Part shown: positions 8,655 through 16,834 of the stretch, one piece after another
Position numbering within the stretch: the first letter of the stretch is position 1
Layout of the letters: each line of letters begins with the position of its first letter
Source: Asticcacaulis benevestitus DSM 16100 = ATCC BAA-896
GTDB taxonomy: Bacteria; Pseudomonadota; Alphaproteobacteria; Caulobacterales; Caulobacteraceae
Length of the DNA: 64,000 bases
Reading direction: 5' to 3'
NCBI RefSeq assembly: GCF_000376105.1
Contig: NZ_AQWM01000009.1
Location: forward strand, 56,921-120,920
The notes under the pieces: model-generated
Seen by the model: only the letters and a program-made list of their open reading frames with translations
Told to the model about the DNA's origin: nothing
The model's database searches: none
Translations under genes and position numbers: made by a program

Positions 8655-8763
8655 GGCGATGCCTTTCCAGCAGCCCCAAAACCCCACGTGATGCTTGCAC
8701 CATTAGCGATAAGCGCAAAAGCCGGAAACCGTGCGATGGCGTTAATTTATGGTAAAAGAAACC

Positions 8764-9120
8764 TTAACGACGGCGCGTCTTGCCACCCTTGCCGGTTGGT
8801 TCCTTGGCGTTCAGGCGTTTGCGGATCGCATCGCGCATCTTGGCGAAGAACTTCAGTTCGCGGCTGACGCCACCAAACTCAGCCACCTTGTCCAACTCGC
8901 GCCACAGCGGCCCGGCCTTGTCCTGATTGTCCTTGTGCGTCAGGATATAATCGAGATAGGCGCTCAGGCGCTTCTGCGCTTTCGGATCGGTCAGGCCGTA
9001 ATCAAGAAAATAGTCGGCGACATCGATGCCAAGATTGGCCGCCACCTTCGCCACGGCCGGATCGTTGATATCGCTCATCAACTGGGTGAATTCTTCCGGC
9101 ATTTCAACAGGGTGCGTCAT
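8764..9120 (-). CDS. Hypothetical protein, last gene of the YcgN operon
   Basis: Unrecognised 118-residue cytosolic protein, mainly helical, with a very basic tail (GKGGKTRRR). No signal peptide or cysteines of note. It starts 2 nt after the stop of the preceding gene, which itself overlaps the YcgN gene, so the three form one transcription unit read from 10003 to 8764. Confidence 0.8.
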   Translation of the reverse strand: MTHPVEMPEEFTQLMSDINDPAVAKVAANLGIDVADYFLDYGLTDPKAQKRLSAYLDYILTHKDNQDKAGPLWRELDKVAEFGGVSRELKFFAKMRDAIRKRLNAKEPTGKGGKTRRR

Positions 9121-9122
9121 CG

Positions 9123-9500
9123 TCAGTCCTCATGTATCTCAAAATCGCTGAACCCCCCGGTCATCACCGCCGGCCAGTCGTGGTCTTCGTAACCATAGAC
9201 CTCCAGCGAGAAGAAGTCCTCCTGCGCGTTGGGGAACCACAGAATAGCCCCGCCGCCGAGCTGATAATGCGCCAGCGAGAAGGTGACGCCGAAGGGATAA
9301 TCGTCCTTGTGCGCGGTCAGCACATCGAGCAGGTTTTGCAGCCGCTCGTCGTCATCGAGCAGGAAATGCATGTAGCCGCCGGCGGGGTTATAGTCGCGTG
9401 AATGCACCAGCGGCGCCAGCAGCCCCCACGACACGTCCCAATAGGGCGCCAGGCACGCGGCGATCAGGCCGGCCTCAACCTCGGTCGGTGCGGCGCTCAA
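9123..9500 (-). CDS. Hypothetical protein, middle gene of the YcgN operon
   Basis: An acidic 125-residue protein with many aromatic residues (SLAHYQLGGGAILWFPNAQ, YGYEDHDWPAVM). I do not recognise the family. Its start overlaps the end of the YcgN gene by 4 bp, an ATGA-type junction, so translation is probably coupled. No export signal is seen. Confidence 0.8.
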   Translation of the reverse strand: MSAAPTEVEAGLIAACLAPYWDVSWGLLAPLVHSRDYNPAGGYMHFLLDDDERLQNLLDVLTAHKDDYPFGVTFSLAHYQLGGGAILWFPNAQEDFFSLEVYGYEDHDWPAVMTGGFSDFEIHED

Positions 9501-10003
9501 TCGCGTAACGGCGCGTCGATATCGTCAGGCCAGTCCGAGCGGTCCTCATTCAGGTCCCAGGCAGCGAAATCGAGCGCTTCTTCGGGCTCGCCCAGCGCCA
9601 ATTCCGAGATCGTCTGTCCACGGATGGAAACCCCTGCGCGGTGCACCGTCTCGCGGTCGCCAGTGATCAGATGGTGCCAGCGCGGCAGCGGCTTGCCTTC
9701 GTTGAGACGACGATACCCGCACGACAGCGGCATCCATTGCAGAGCCTCGATGTTTTTTGGCGTCAGCTTGATGCAGTCGGGCACGTGCTTCTTGCGCTGC
9801 GCATAGTTCGAGCACGCGCAAGTATCGGTATCGAAGAGCTTGCAGTGCACCCGTGTCGGGATGACATCGAGCGTGTCCTCGTCCTCGAAACGCACGAGGC
9901 AGCACAGGCCGCAGCCATCGCACAGGGCTTCCCATTCCTGCGGGTTCATCTCGGCCAGGGTTTTGGTTTCCCAGAAGGGTTTTTGCGCATCCGTATCGTT
10001 CAT
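9497..10003 (-). CDS. ycgN: YcgN/UPF0260 family cysteine-cluster protein
   Basis: The protein has 168 residues with a conserved cysteine cluster near residues 29-35 (CDGCGLCC). More cysteines lie at RVHCKLFDTDTCACSNY, DCIKL and LSCGYRR. This pattern defines the UPF0260/YcgN branch of the YkgJ (CxxCxxCC) superfamily, thought to bind zinc or an iron-sulfur cluster; the biochemical role is not established. First gene of a three-gene operon with two unknown proteins. A conserved operon would be a clue to its function. Confidence 0.9.
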   Translation of the reverse strand: MNDTDAQKPFWETKTLAEMNPQEWEALCDGCGLCCLVRFEDEDTLDVIPTRVHCKLFDTDTCACSNYAQRKKHVPDCIKLTPKNIEALQWMPLSCGYRRLNEGKPLPRWHHLITGDRETVHRAGVSIRGQTISELALGEPEEALDFAAWDLNEDRSDWPDDIDAPLRD

Positions 10004-10166
10004 GCGCGGCTATATAGGGCCATGCGGATGATTTTGCACGCACGATTAGCGCACTTGTGATGGGTTGATAGATCCGATGCGCCGGCGCCGCCTTGCCTAT
10101 GGGCTACAATAAGGCCATAATTCGGCTACAGATGGCGTTCAGTGTGCGCTGTCGGAGGTTCTGTTC

Positions 10167-10886
10167 ATGGTTACGTCCCGTATCGCTCTTGCCTTGTCGG
10201 TTGTGTGCCTTGGCGCAGGCCTGACAGGCGCTGTCCAGGCCGATGAGGTTGTGGTGGCCGCGCGCGCCAAATTGCCGACGCAAGAACAGCAGGACAAGGC
10301 CGTGGCCGAGGCTAAGCTGCGTGCCGAACAGGCGCCCAAGCCCGCCGCCACGCAGGATCAGGTCATCGCTTCCCTGGCCAATACCCAGCCGATTAAGCGC
10401 ATCGATCCGAACGACACCCGCTATGATCCGCCCGCCGCGGTCGATACGCGCGCCAATCCGCGCCAGATCCACGGTCAGGTGAGCGTCAGCGTCGGCACCG
10501 GCGGCTACCGCAGCGCCTATGTCTCCTCGGTGATTCCGGTCGGCGAAAACGGCCTGCTCGGCATCGCCGTCGGCCAAACCGACTATGGTAATAACCGCGT
10601 CTATGGTTACGGTTATGATGGCTACGGCTACGACCCTTACGGCTACGATGACGCCTATGGTTACGGCTACGGCGCACCTTACGGGAATCGCGCCATGTGG
10701 AGCCGTCGCGGCGGCAAGTCGCAATCTCTGGCCGTGTCGCTTGATATGAATGGCCGCAACGCCACCGCCTCGACGCCGGAAGGCTGCGCGCCGGGCTTCC
10801 GCGCCGGCGACCGCTATATCGAACCGCTCTGGGTCAGCCGCATGAACGGCGACCGCGACTGCGAAATCACGGCGGAGAAGCCGTAA
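10167..10886 (+). CDS. Secreted protein with Tyr/Gly repeats
   Basis: Uncharacterised 239-residue protein. Residues 1-25 are a signal peptide (cleavage after VQA). An Ala/Lys/Gln-rich helical region follows, then a strand-rich segment (HGQVSVSVGTGGYRSAYVSS). A Tyr-Gly-Asp repeat region sits around residues 146-173 (YGYDGYGYDPYGYDD). Two cysteines in the last third (EGCAPGF, RDCEIT) could form a disulfide in the periplasm. Its stop is immediately followed by the stop of the convergent DUF559 gene, with no spacer. Confidence 0.75.
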   Translation: MVTSRIALALSVVCLGAGLTGAVQADEVVVAARAKLPTQEQQDKAVAEAKLRAEQAPKPAATQDQVIASLANTQPIKRIDPNDTRYDPPAAVDTRANPRQIHGQVSVSVGTGGYRSAYVSSVIPVGENGLLGIAVGQTDYGNNRVYGYGYDGYGYDPYGYDDAYGYGYGAPYGNRAMWSRRGGKSQSLAVSLDMNGRNATASTPEGCAPGFRAGDRYIEPLWVSRMNGDRDCEITAEKP

Positions 10887-11231
10887 TTACACCCGCAGCT
10901 TCTCTTGGCTTTTGAGCCAGATACCATCGGCCACCGCATCGGCGTTGCGATAAACCTCCGCTGCCGTAACGCGATAGGTTTCGATGCCAAGACCGGCGAC
11001 ATAGGCGTCTCTGGCCGCATCGCGTTCATGATCGTGCAAACCGCCATCGACTTCGACAGCTAGTTGCGCTTGATAGCAAAAGAAATCGAGCACATAGGGT
11101 CCGATCGCCTGCTGACGCTTGAAGACTATCCCATGCGAGCGTGATTTGAGCCGCGCCCAGAGCAGCCGTTCCGGCTCCGTCATGGTTTTGCGCAACTGGC
11201 GCGCCCGCGCGATCTTGCGTTCATGAGGCAT
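10887..11231 (-). CDS. DUF559 endonuclease-like protein
   Basis: The protein has 114 residues and belongs to the DUF559 family, related to very-short-patch-repair and PD-(D/E)XK nucleases. Visible family marks: LRKTMTEPERLLWARLKSR at the N-terminus, then FKRQQAIGPYVLDFFCYQAQ and VEVDGGLHD, which hold the acidic and Lys/Gln positions of the nuclease-like fold. Length is normal for the family. The cellular role is unknown. It ends back to back with 10167-10886. Confidence 0.9.
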   Translation of the reverse strand: MPHERKIARARQLRKTMTEPERLLWARLKSRSHGIVFKRQQAIGPYVLDFFCYQAQLAVEVDGGLHDHERDAARDAYVAGLGIETYRVTAAEVYRNADAVADGIWLKSQEKLRV

Positions 11232-11254
11232 GAGTCAGTGTAGCGCAATGATTT

Positions 11255-11439
11255 AAAGCAAGAAACACCACCACCGTTCGCTCCGCTCTCGGTTCCCCTC
11301 CCCGACAAGCGGGGAGGATCAAGGATGGCCGGATGACTTGCTCACTGATCTTTTTTTTGTACCTCCCCGCTTGTCGGGGAGGGGGACCGCACGAAAAGCG
11401 AAGCGGTGAGATGTGGTGGTGGGGTGTCTGGCTTGCTTT
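11255..11439. repeat. Two inverted copies of dispersed repeat family A
   Basis: One copy in minus orientation (11255-11317) and one in plus orientation (11360-11439) face away from each other across 42 bp. Both have CCTCCCCGCTTGTCGGGGAGG stems, GGGACCG or GGAACCG, and the GGTGGTGG tail. They occupy most of the 378-bp gap between the divergent DUF559 gene and the ABC-F gene; apart from a possible promoter near 11577 nothing else is evident there. Confidence 0.75.
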
Positions 11440-11609
11440 CAGACACATGACAACCGTCATCTCAGTCCTTTGGAGCAGATGGCACATCTCTCACCCTTCT
11501 CGGCTTCGCCCTCTCCGGAATGCTGATGATCCTACGTCTGAAACATGACGATTCGTGGCAATAGCAAATTTCCTTTGTAAAATAAGCCCTGACGCACTAC
11601 ATCCCCGTC

Positions 11610-13457
11610 ATGGCCAAAACACCCGCAACAAAAGCGCCGCTGCTCGCGCTCAAAGACGTCCGCCTGATGGACGGCATGAACCCTCTGTTCGACGGCGTCG
11701 ACCTCGCGCTGGAGCGTGGCGTGCGCGCCTGTCTCGTCGGCAAGAACGGCGCCGGCAAGTCAACCCTGATGCGCCTGATGTCGGGCCTGATCGAGGCCGA
11801 CAGCGGCGAGCGCGTCGTCAGTTCCGGTGTGCGCTACGCCTTCGTGCTGCAGGAGCCTGAGCCCCTCGGCGCCACCATCCTCGACTGGGCCTGTTCCGGC
11901 GGCGCCGAGCACTATACCGCCGAGGCCGAACTCTACGCCTTCGAGATCGACCCCAACGCCCCGACCACCTCGATGTCGGGCGGGGAAAAGCGCCGCGCGG
12001 CGCTTGCCAAGGCCTTCGCCGAAGAGCCCGACCTTCTGTTCCTCGACGAACCGACCAACCACCTTGATATCTTCGCCATCGAGACGCTCGAAGACCGCCT
12101 GCGCAGTTTCCGCGGCGCCGCCCTGATCGTCTCCCACGATCGTACCTTCCTGGAGCGCACCACCCAGCGCTGTTTCTGGCTCTATGACCGCAAGGTGATG
12201 AAGCTCGATCAGGGCTATTCCGGCTTTGAGCCGTGGTCCGAGCAGGTGATGAAGGACGCCGAAGAATCGCTGTCGCGTCTGCAAAAGGCGATAGAGCGCG
12301 AAACCAAGACCTTTTATTCCTCGATCACCGCCCGCCGCACGCGCAACGAAGGCCGCGCCGCCCGCCTCAACGCCATGCGCGCCGATGCCTCCGCCCGCCT
12401 GATGCAGCGCTCCAAGACCATGGAGATGAGCATCGATTCCGGCGGCACCTCCGGTCGCCTCGTCGCCGAGCTGAAAAATGTCTCGAAGGCCTTCGGCGAA
12501 CGCACCCTGCTCAACAATTTCTCGACCCGCATCATGCGCGGCGACCGCCTGGCTATCGTTGGCCCTAACGGCGCCGGCAAGTCCACCCTCGTCAAGCTCC
12601 TGCTCGGTCAGCAGGCGGCCGATTCCGGCGAGATCAAGCTCGGCACCAATCTGGAGGTCGCCTATCTCGATCAGGGCCGCGACGCCCTGAAAGGCGATGA
12701 GACCCTGTGGGACGTGCTGGCCAATTCCGGTTCGGATTCGATCATGGTGCAGGGCACGCCGAAGCACGTCGCCGCCTATGCCAAGGACTTCCTGTTCCGC
12801 GACAACCAGTTGCGCCAGCCGGTGAAATCGCTCTCCGGCGGGGAGCGCAATCGTCTCCAGTTGGCCCGCGCGCTCGCCAAGGCCACCAACATGCTGGTGC
12901 TCGATGAGCCGACCAACGATCTCGACATGGACACGCTCGACCTGCTCGAAGACATGCTGGCCGATTACGACGGCACCCTGATCCTCGTCTCCCACGATCG
13001 TGACTTCATCGACCGTCTGGCCACCTCTACCTTAGCGCTCAACGGCAAGGGCGGTGCGGCCGAAACCCCCGGTGGCTGGCAGGATTTCATCGGCCAGAAC
13101 CCCGATTTCTTCTCGGCGATTTCGCGTATGGAATCGATCAAGATCAAAGGCGAAGCGCCCTCTGTGCTGTTTGAAAAGCCGGTCGAAGTAACGACCCTGG
13201 CCAAGAAGCCGGCTCAGAAGCTGTCCTATAAGGACCAGAAGCGCCTCGAAGATCTGGAGCGTCTGATGCCCGAATGGCAGGCCGAAATCGCCAAGATGGA
13301 AGAGATCCTGAGCGATCCCAACCTCTATACCAAGGCGCCCAAGGCCTTCGAACAAACCACCCGGCAACTGACCCATACCCGCACCTCGCTGGAAAACGGC
13401 GAGATGGAATGGCTGGAACTGGAAGAAAAGCGCGCCGCCCTGGGGCAGGCGTCATAA
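11610..13457 (+). CDS. uup: ABC-F family ATPase, Uup type
   Basis: A 615-residue soluble protein with two ABC ATPase domains and no membrane segment, so an ABC-F translation or ribosome-associated factor rather than a transporter. Domain 1: Walker A GKNGAGKST (residues 44-52), signature SGGEKRR, Walker B LLFLDEPTNHLD. Domain 2: Walker A GPNGAGKST (about 320), signature SGGERNR, Walker B MLVLDEPTNDLD. An interdomain linker rich in Arg/Lys (residues about 215-265) and a C-terminal coiled coil (LSYKDQKRLEDLERLMPEWQ, LTHTRTSLENGEMEW) match Uup, linked to ribosome function and transposon-excision stability. The symbol is by architecture; other ABC-F members are possible. Confidence 0.92.
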   Translation: MAKTPATKAPLLALKDVRLMDGMNPLFDGVDLALERGVRACLVGKNGAGKSTLMRLMSGLIEADSGERVVSSGVRYAFVLQEPEPLGATILDWACSGGAEHYTAEAELYAFEIDPNAPTTSMSGGEKRRAALAKAFAEEPDLLFLDEPTNHLDIFAIETLEDRLRSFRGAALIVSHDRTFLERTTQRCFWLYDRKVMKLDQGYSGFEPWSEQVMKDAEESLSRLQKAIERETKTFYSSITARRTRNEGRAARLNAMRADASARLMQRSKTMEMSIDSGGTSGRLVAELKNVSKAFGERTLLNNFSTRIMRGDRLAIVGPNGAGKSTLVKLLLGQQAADSGEIKLGTNLEVAYLDQGRDALKGDETLWDVLANSGSDSIMVQGTPKHVAAYAKDFLFRDNQLRQPVKSLSGGERNRLQLARALAKATNMLVLDEPTNDLDMDTLDLLEDMLADYDGTLILVSHDRDFIDRLATSTLALNGKGGAAETPGGWQDFIGQNPDFFSAISRMESIKIKGEAPSVLFEKPVEVTTLAKKPAQKLSYKDQKRLEDLERLMPEWQAEIAKMEEILSDPNLYTKAPKAFEQTTRQLTHTRTSLENGEMEWLELEEKRAALGQAS

Positions 13458-13540
13458 CTCTTGTGCTATAAGCCCGAACTTAGGGTTTAGAGGATCAGTG
13501 TTTTTTGCAAACCATAAAGGCGCTTCAAAGAGGACGCCCC

Positions 13541-13802
13541 ATGCTGATGCGCAGAAACCTGATCATCACCCACGCAGGCGCGAAGGCCCTTTACCGTAAC
13601 TGGTTAAATGGCGCGAAGCGCAATTTTGACCTGCTGGTGGTGGCCTGCGGTTCAATCTTCTGGCGTGGCAGCCGTCAGCGATCAGGTGGTTCTGGCCCTG
13701 CCGTCCGGAAAGATCTTGAAAGCGCGGTATGAAAACCCCGCACGATCCCTAGCCAAATTACGCGATAATGGCGAATTTCACGGCTTATTAGGCCTTAATT
13801 AA
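13541..13802 (+). pseudogene. Truncated and frameshifted gene fragment, DUF707-like start
   Basis: AGAGGA lies 6 nt before an ATG at 13541. The frame begins MRRNLIITHAGAKALYRNWL and continues RNFDLLVVACG, closely resembling the start of DUF707/glycosyltransferase-like proteins (RRNLI..AG..SLH..WL...RNFDL). After about 40 residues the frame deteriorates and stops at 13732. A plausible sequence continues one frame over until 13802 (LALPSGKILKARYENPARSL). Full DUF707 proteins are several hundred residues, so this is a remnant. Whether the second half is homologous is unclear. Confidence 0.45.
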
Positions 13803-13839
13803 ACTGAATGGCTTAGGTTTGAGAGGTTGCAACCTTTAC

Positions 13840-15030
13840 ATGCCGACCGGAATTCATTCGCACGCCATGACCAAGCCTGCCCGCCACGCCGCTTCTTCGC
13901 TGATGAGCGCCATCGCCGTGACGATGATCGCGCTCCCGTGCGCCGGCCTCGCCCATGCGTCCGGTACCTATCTCAACTGGCAGAGCAAGGGCGCGCCCGC
14001 CTCGGCTCAGATCGCTTCCGTCAATGTGGTCAACACCAGCAATGGACCCTATCCGGTGCCGCCCTCGCCCTATGGTCAGGTCGGTGACCCTTACGCCCGC
14101 GCCCTGAGCTGGCCCGCCAAGGCGCCTGAGCCCGTGCCCCGGAATGAGCAACCCCAGTCTCAGCAAACACAGCCTCAACAAACACAGGCGCCCCAACCGC
14201 AAGCCGCGCAACACACCTTCGTGGCCGTGCCGCAGGCGCCAGTCCGTACCGCCCAGGCCGCCTCGATCTCCACACCGGTCCCTTTGAGCGCGCCGCGTCC
14301 GGTCGAAGTCGTGCCCATGCCACCGGTCGAGCGCGAAGACCCGGGCCTCGCCGACGATCCCGGCATGGCCGATGAAGCCCCCTATATCGCACCGGCTCCG
14401 GTGGTCGCGCCCCCTCAGCCAAAGCCCGCCACGTCACATGCTGAGCAGATGGCCGCCTCAAGGCCTATTCCGGCGCCTAAACCTGCCACCGCGCTAAAAC
14501 CCGCCACGTCACCTGCCGTCGCGTCCGTGCCCACGCCGCCGGTCGCGCCTAAACAGCCAGAGGCCGGCTATCAGGTTCCGACCACCAGCAAGTATGCCGC
14601 GCGCATTGAATCGGCGCGTGCCGCCCAGGCCCAGCCCAGCCAGACGGTAGCGACCATCGCCAAACCTGACGAGAAGAAACCGGGCGCCAAGAAGCCCAAC
14701 GAAAAGGCTTCGGAAAAGACTCCCGTAAAACCCGCTGTCGCCACCGCGCCGGAACCCAGCGTTTCGATGGCCGTGCGCGAAACCGACCACGTTTTCATCC
14801 CCGGTGAACAATATACCAGCGCCGCCGACGAACCCCGCTATTACAGCCTGCACCGCCAGTATGGCCTGAGGCCCGATCCGATCCCGGCCACGCATGAAGC
14901 GAGCGGTGCCCTGCTGGGTGGAACGATCGATACGGTCGAAGCCGGCGAAGAGGGCGGCGATCCGAACGACGATACTGACAACACCCCTGGCAAGACCGCC
15001 GACACAGATAAAAAATCCGCCTCACACTGA
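13840..15030 (+). CDS. Exported Pro/Ala/Gln-rich protein
   Basis: Unrecognised protein of about 396 residues. The ATG at 13840 has GAGAGG 12 nt upstream; an ATG at 13867 directly starts a signal peptide (MTKPARHAASSLMSAIAVTM ending AHA), and either may be used. The mature part is largely disordered, with Gln/Pro runs, many PAPKPAT-like and PVAPKQPE-like segments, and an acidic C-terminus. A more ordered segment, YYSLHRQYGLRPDPI, near the end may be the functional part. The composition fits a periplasm-spanning or envelope scaffold protein. It is 60 bp upstream of the DUF2336 gene on the same strand. Confidence 0.75.
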   Translation: MPTGIHSHAMTKPARHAASSLMSAIAVTMIALPCAGLAHASGTYLNWQSKGAPASAQIASVNVVNTSNGPYPVPPSPYGQVGDPYARALSWPAKAPEPVPRNEQPQSQQTQPQQTQAPQPQAAQHTFVAVPQAPVRTAQAASISTPVPLSAPRPVEVVPMPPVEREDPGLADDPGMADEAPYIAPAPVVAPPQPKPATSHAEQMAASRPIPAPKPATALKPATSPAVASVPTPPVAPKQPEAGYQVPTTSKYAARIESARAAQAQPSQTVATIAKPDEKKPGAKKPNEKASEKTPVKPAVATAPEPSVSMAVRETDHVFIPGEQYTSAADEPRYYSLHRQYGLRPDPIPATHEASGALLGGTIDTVEAGEEGGDPNDDTDNTPGKTADTDKKSASH

Positions 15031-15090
15031 TACATCCGAAAGCGCCCCGCCAGAACGGCAGCCGCCCAACCACCCAGACAAGGTATAAGA

Positions 15091-16188
15091 ATGTCCCGTG
15101 TCCCGACCTCGCCTCTGATTGATCTGATCGAGCTTGCCAAGGAGCCCTCCAGCTCCCGCCGCCGCGACCTCTTGCGTCAGGTGACCGGAATCTTCATGAG
15201 CCATCCGGAAGAGATCAACGGCACCGAGATGGAACTCTACGACACGGTGATGAGCCAGTTATCGGCCGACATGGAAACCATGGTCCGCGCCGAGATATCG
15301 ACCAAGATCTCTCAGGTCCGCAATGCGCCGATGGGCCTGCTGCGCCGCCTGGCGAGCGATGATATCGCTGTCGCCGAACCGATCCTGACGCGCTCCAAGG
15401 CGCTAAGCGAAAACGACCTGATGCACATCGTCCAGACGCAGGGCCAGGACCACCTGCGCGCCGTCTCGAAGCGCGAGGAGGTGTCGGAAAGCGTATCCGG
15501 CGTCATCGTCACCCGCGGCGACGACGACACCCTGCACAGCCTGCTGAGCAACGACGGCGCCCGCCTGTCGCGCGCCTCCAATGAAGAAGCCATCCAGCGC
15601 GCCCAGGCCAATCCGGCCCTGCACGAAGTGGTGGTCAACCGCCGCGACATGCCGGTCGATCTGGTCAACGACATGTATTTCGTGGTCGAGGCCCGCCTGC
15701 GCGAACGCATCATGCAGGAGAACGACAAGCTCGACCCTTCCATGCTCGAACAGGCCCTGTCGCGCGGCCGCGAAAAAGTGGCCGTGGCCTATGGCAGCTT
15801 CCCCGAAGATTATGCCCGCATCACGCAGGAGGTCGAGGCCCTGCGCAGCAATTCGCGCCTGACCCCCGCCCTGCTCGCCAGATATATGCGCGATCCCAAC
15901 CCGACCTATTTCCTGGTCGCCCTGTCGCAGATGGCCGATATCGATTTCCTGACCGCGCGTCATGTCGTTGAGAAGAAGGAAATCGATGCCTTGGCGATTG
16001 CCTGCAAGGCCGCCGATCTCGATAAGGCCCTCTTCCTGACCTACGCCATGATCATGCTGGCCGATCAGGATAACGCCATGGGCAAGGCCAGCGAATATGC
16101 CAGGCTCTATGCCGAACTGCCGCGCGACACGGCCCTGCGCACTATCCGTTTCTGGCGCATGCGCCGCGCCGAAGGTCATGCCGCTTAA
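15091..16188 (+). CDS. DUF2336 protein
   Basis: A cytosolic helical-repeat protein of 365 residues. The DUF2336 signature region is visible: PLIDLIELAKEPSSSRRRDL, RLASDDIAVAEPILTRSKAL and HEVVVNRRDMPVDLVNDMYF. The family is common in alphaproteobacteria and has no established function; HEAT-like helical repeats suggest a binding scaffold. It probably shares a transcript with the exported Pro-rich protein upstream and is followed by a strong terminator whose stem includes its stop codon. A second DUF2336 gene lies at 48456-49775. Confidence 0.9.
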   Translation: MSRVPTSPLIDLIELAKEPSSSRRRDLLRQVTGIFMSHPEEINGTEMELYDTVMSQLSADMETMVRAEISTKISQVRNAPMGLLRRLASDDIAVAEPILTRSKALSENDLMHIVQTQGQDHLRAVSKREEVSESVSGVIVTRGDDDTLHSLLSNDGARLSRASNEEAIQRAQANPALHEVVVNRRDMPVDLVNDMYFVVEARLRERIMQENDKLDPSMLEQALSRGREKVAVAYGSFPEDYARITQEVEALRSNSRLTPALLARYMRDPNPTYFLVALSQMADIDFLTARHVVEKKEIDALAIACKAADLDKALFLTYAMIMLADQDNAMGKASEYARLYAELPRDTALRTIRFWRMRRAEGHAA

Positions 16189-16226
16189 TCGTTATTTGCG
16201 GAGCAAATAGCGATTAAGCTTTTTTC
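16184..16226 (+). terminator. Rho-independent terminator of the DUF2336 gene
   Basis: A 16-bp stem (16184-16199 with 16203-16218, one G-U pair) with a 3-nt loop is followed by CTTTTTTC. The left arm contains the TAA stop codon. It also forms the first hairpin of family B copy 2. Confidence 0.85.
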
Positions 16227-16302
16227 ATAATAGATACGCCGCAACGGCGGCGGCGCGCGGTCGCGCTTGCCAAATGTGCGGCACGATGCCTTCACATTTG
16301 GG
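16184..16302 (+). repeat. Structured intergenic repeat, family B copy 2
   Basis: Order: terminator hairpin, TTTTTTCATAATAGATA, hairpin CGCCGC/GGCGGCG, core GGCGCGCGGTCGCGCTTGCC, hairpin CCAAATGTG/CACATTTGG. Compared with copy 1, the core is identical while all three stems have different sequences and remain paired. Confidence 0.75.
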
Positions 16303-16331
16303 GATTGTGCAGGATACTCTACCCTTTCTTA

Positions 16332-16400
16332 TACCTCCCCACTCGCTGGGGAGGGGGACCGCGCCTCACCAGAGGCGTGGTGGTGGGGTTTCTTGCTTTT
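16332..16400 (+). repeat. Dispersed repeat family A, copy 3
   Basis: CCTCCCCACTCGCTGGGGAGG stem, GGGACCG, second stem GCCTC/GAGGC, then GTGGTGGTGGGGTTTCTTGC. It ends 14 bp before the ATG of the next gene, so the promoter of that gene must overlap or precede it. Confidence 0.75.
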
Positions 16401-16413
16401 ACGGAGCACCGAT

Positions 16414-16827
16414 ATGTTCAAAACACTCACCTGCGTTTTTAGCACGCTGATAATATTGAGCGTCCCGACAACCGTCAGTGCCTGCCGAATGTATCGATCT
16501 GAATATACGAGAGTGAATAGTGCCTATGGCGCCGTTATTATTGCGACAATAACAGACGCTCAGCAATTAGACGATGCCTTCCCCTCATGGCGGGCCAGCG
16601 CCAAATTAAATCAGATCGTCGAGGGAAGAAATGTCCCGACGTCCTACACCTTCGTCAATTATGACGCACCCGAAGCTTGTCGCTACAAACAACCTATTGC
16701 CAAAATCGGCGAAGACTGGGTGCTTTACCTTAGATACCATCCAGAAACTGCAATTTTGACTGTATATGAAGCCTACCCCTTAAGCCTCGCCCGCAAGATC
16801 GACAAACGCTTCACCGGCCAGCCCTGA
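16414..16827 (+). CDS. Small exported protein, possibly a lipoprotein, AT-rich gene
   Basis: The protein has 137 residues from the ATG at 16414 (ACGGAG upstream); longer frames only read through the repeat. Residues 1-23 are a signal peptide, and VSAC at 21-24 could be a lipobox or an ordinary signal-peptidase site. The mature region has only a few cysteines (EACRY) and a strand-rich stretch (DWVLYLRYHPETAILTVYEA). The family is not recognised. Codon use is clearly more AT-rich than in neighbours (many AAA, ATT, TAT), hinting at acquisition by transfer. It converges with the AraC regulator, 7 bp between stops. Confidence 0.7.
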   Translation: MFKTLTCVFSTLIILSVPTTVSACRMYRSEYTRVNSAYGAVIIATITDAQQLDDAFPSWRASAKLNQIVEGRNVPTSYTFVNYDAPEACRYKQPIAKIGEDWVLYLRYHPETAILTVYEAYPLSLARKIDKRFTGQP

Positions 16828-16834
16828 GTTACCC

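Noticed and set aside
16267..16413. 49-residue N-terminal extension of the exported protein
   Set aside because: It is translation of the family A repeat; the signal peptide begins at 16414.
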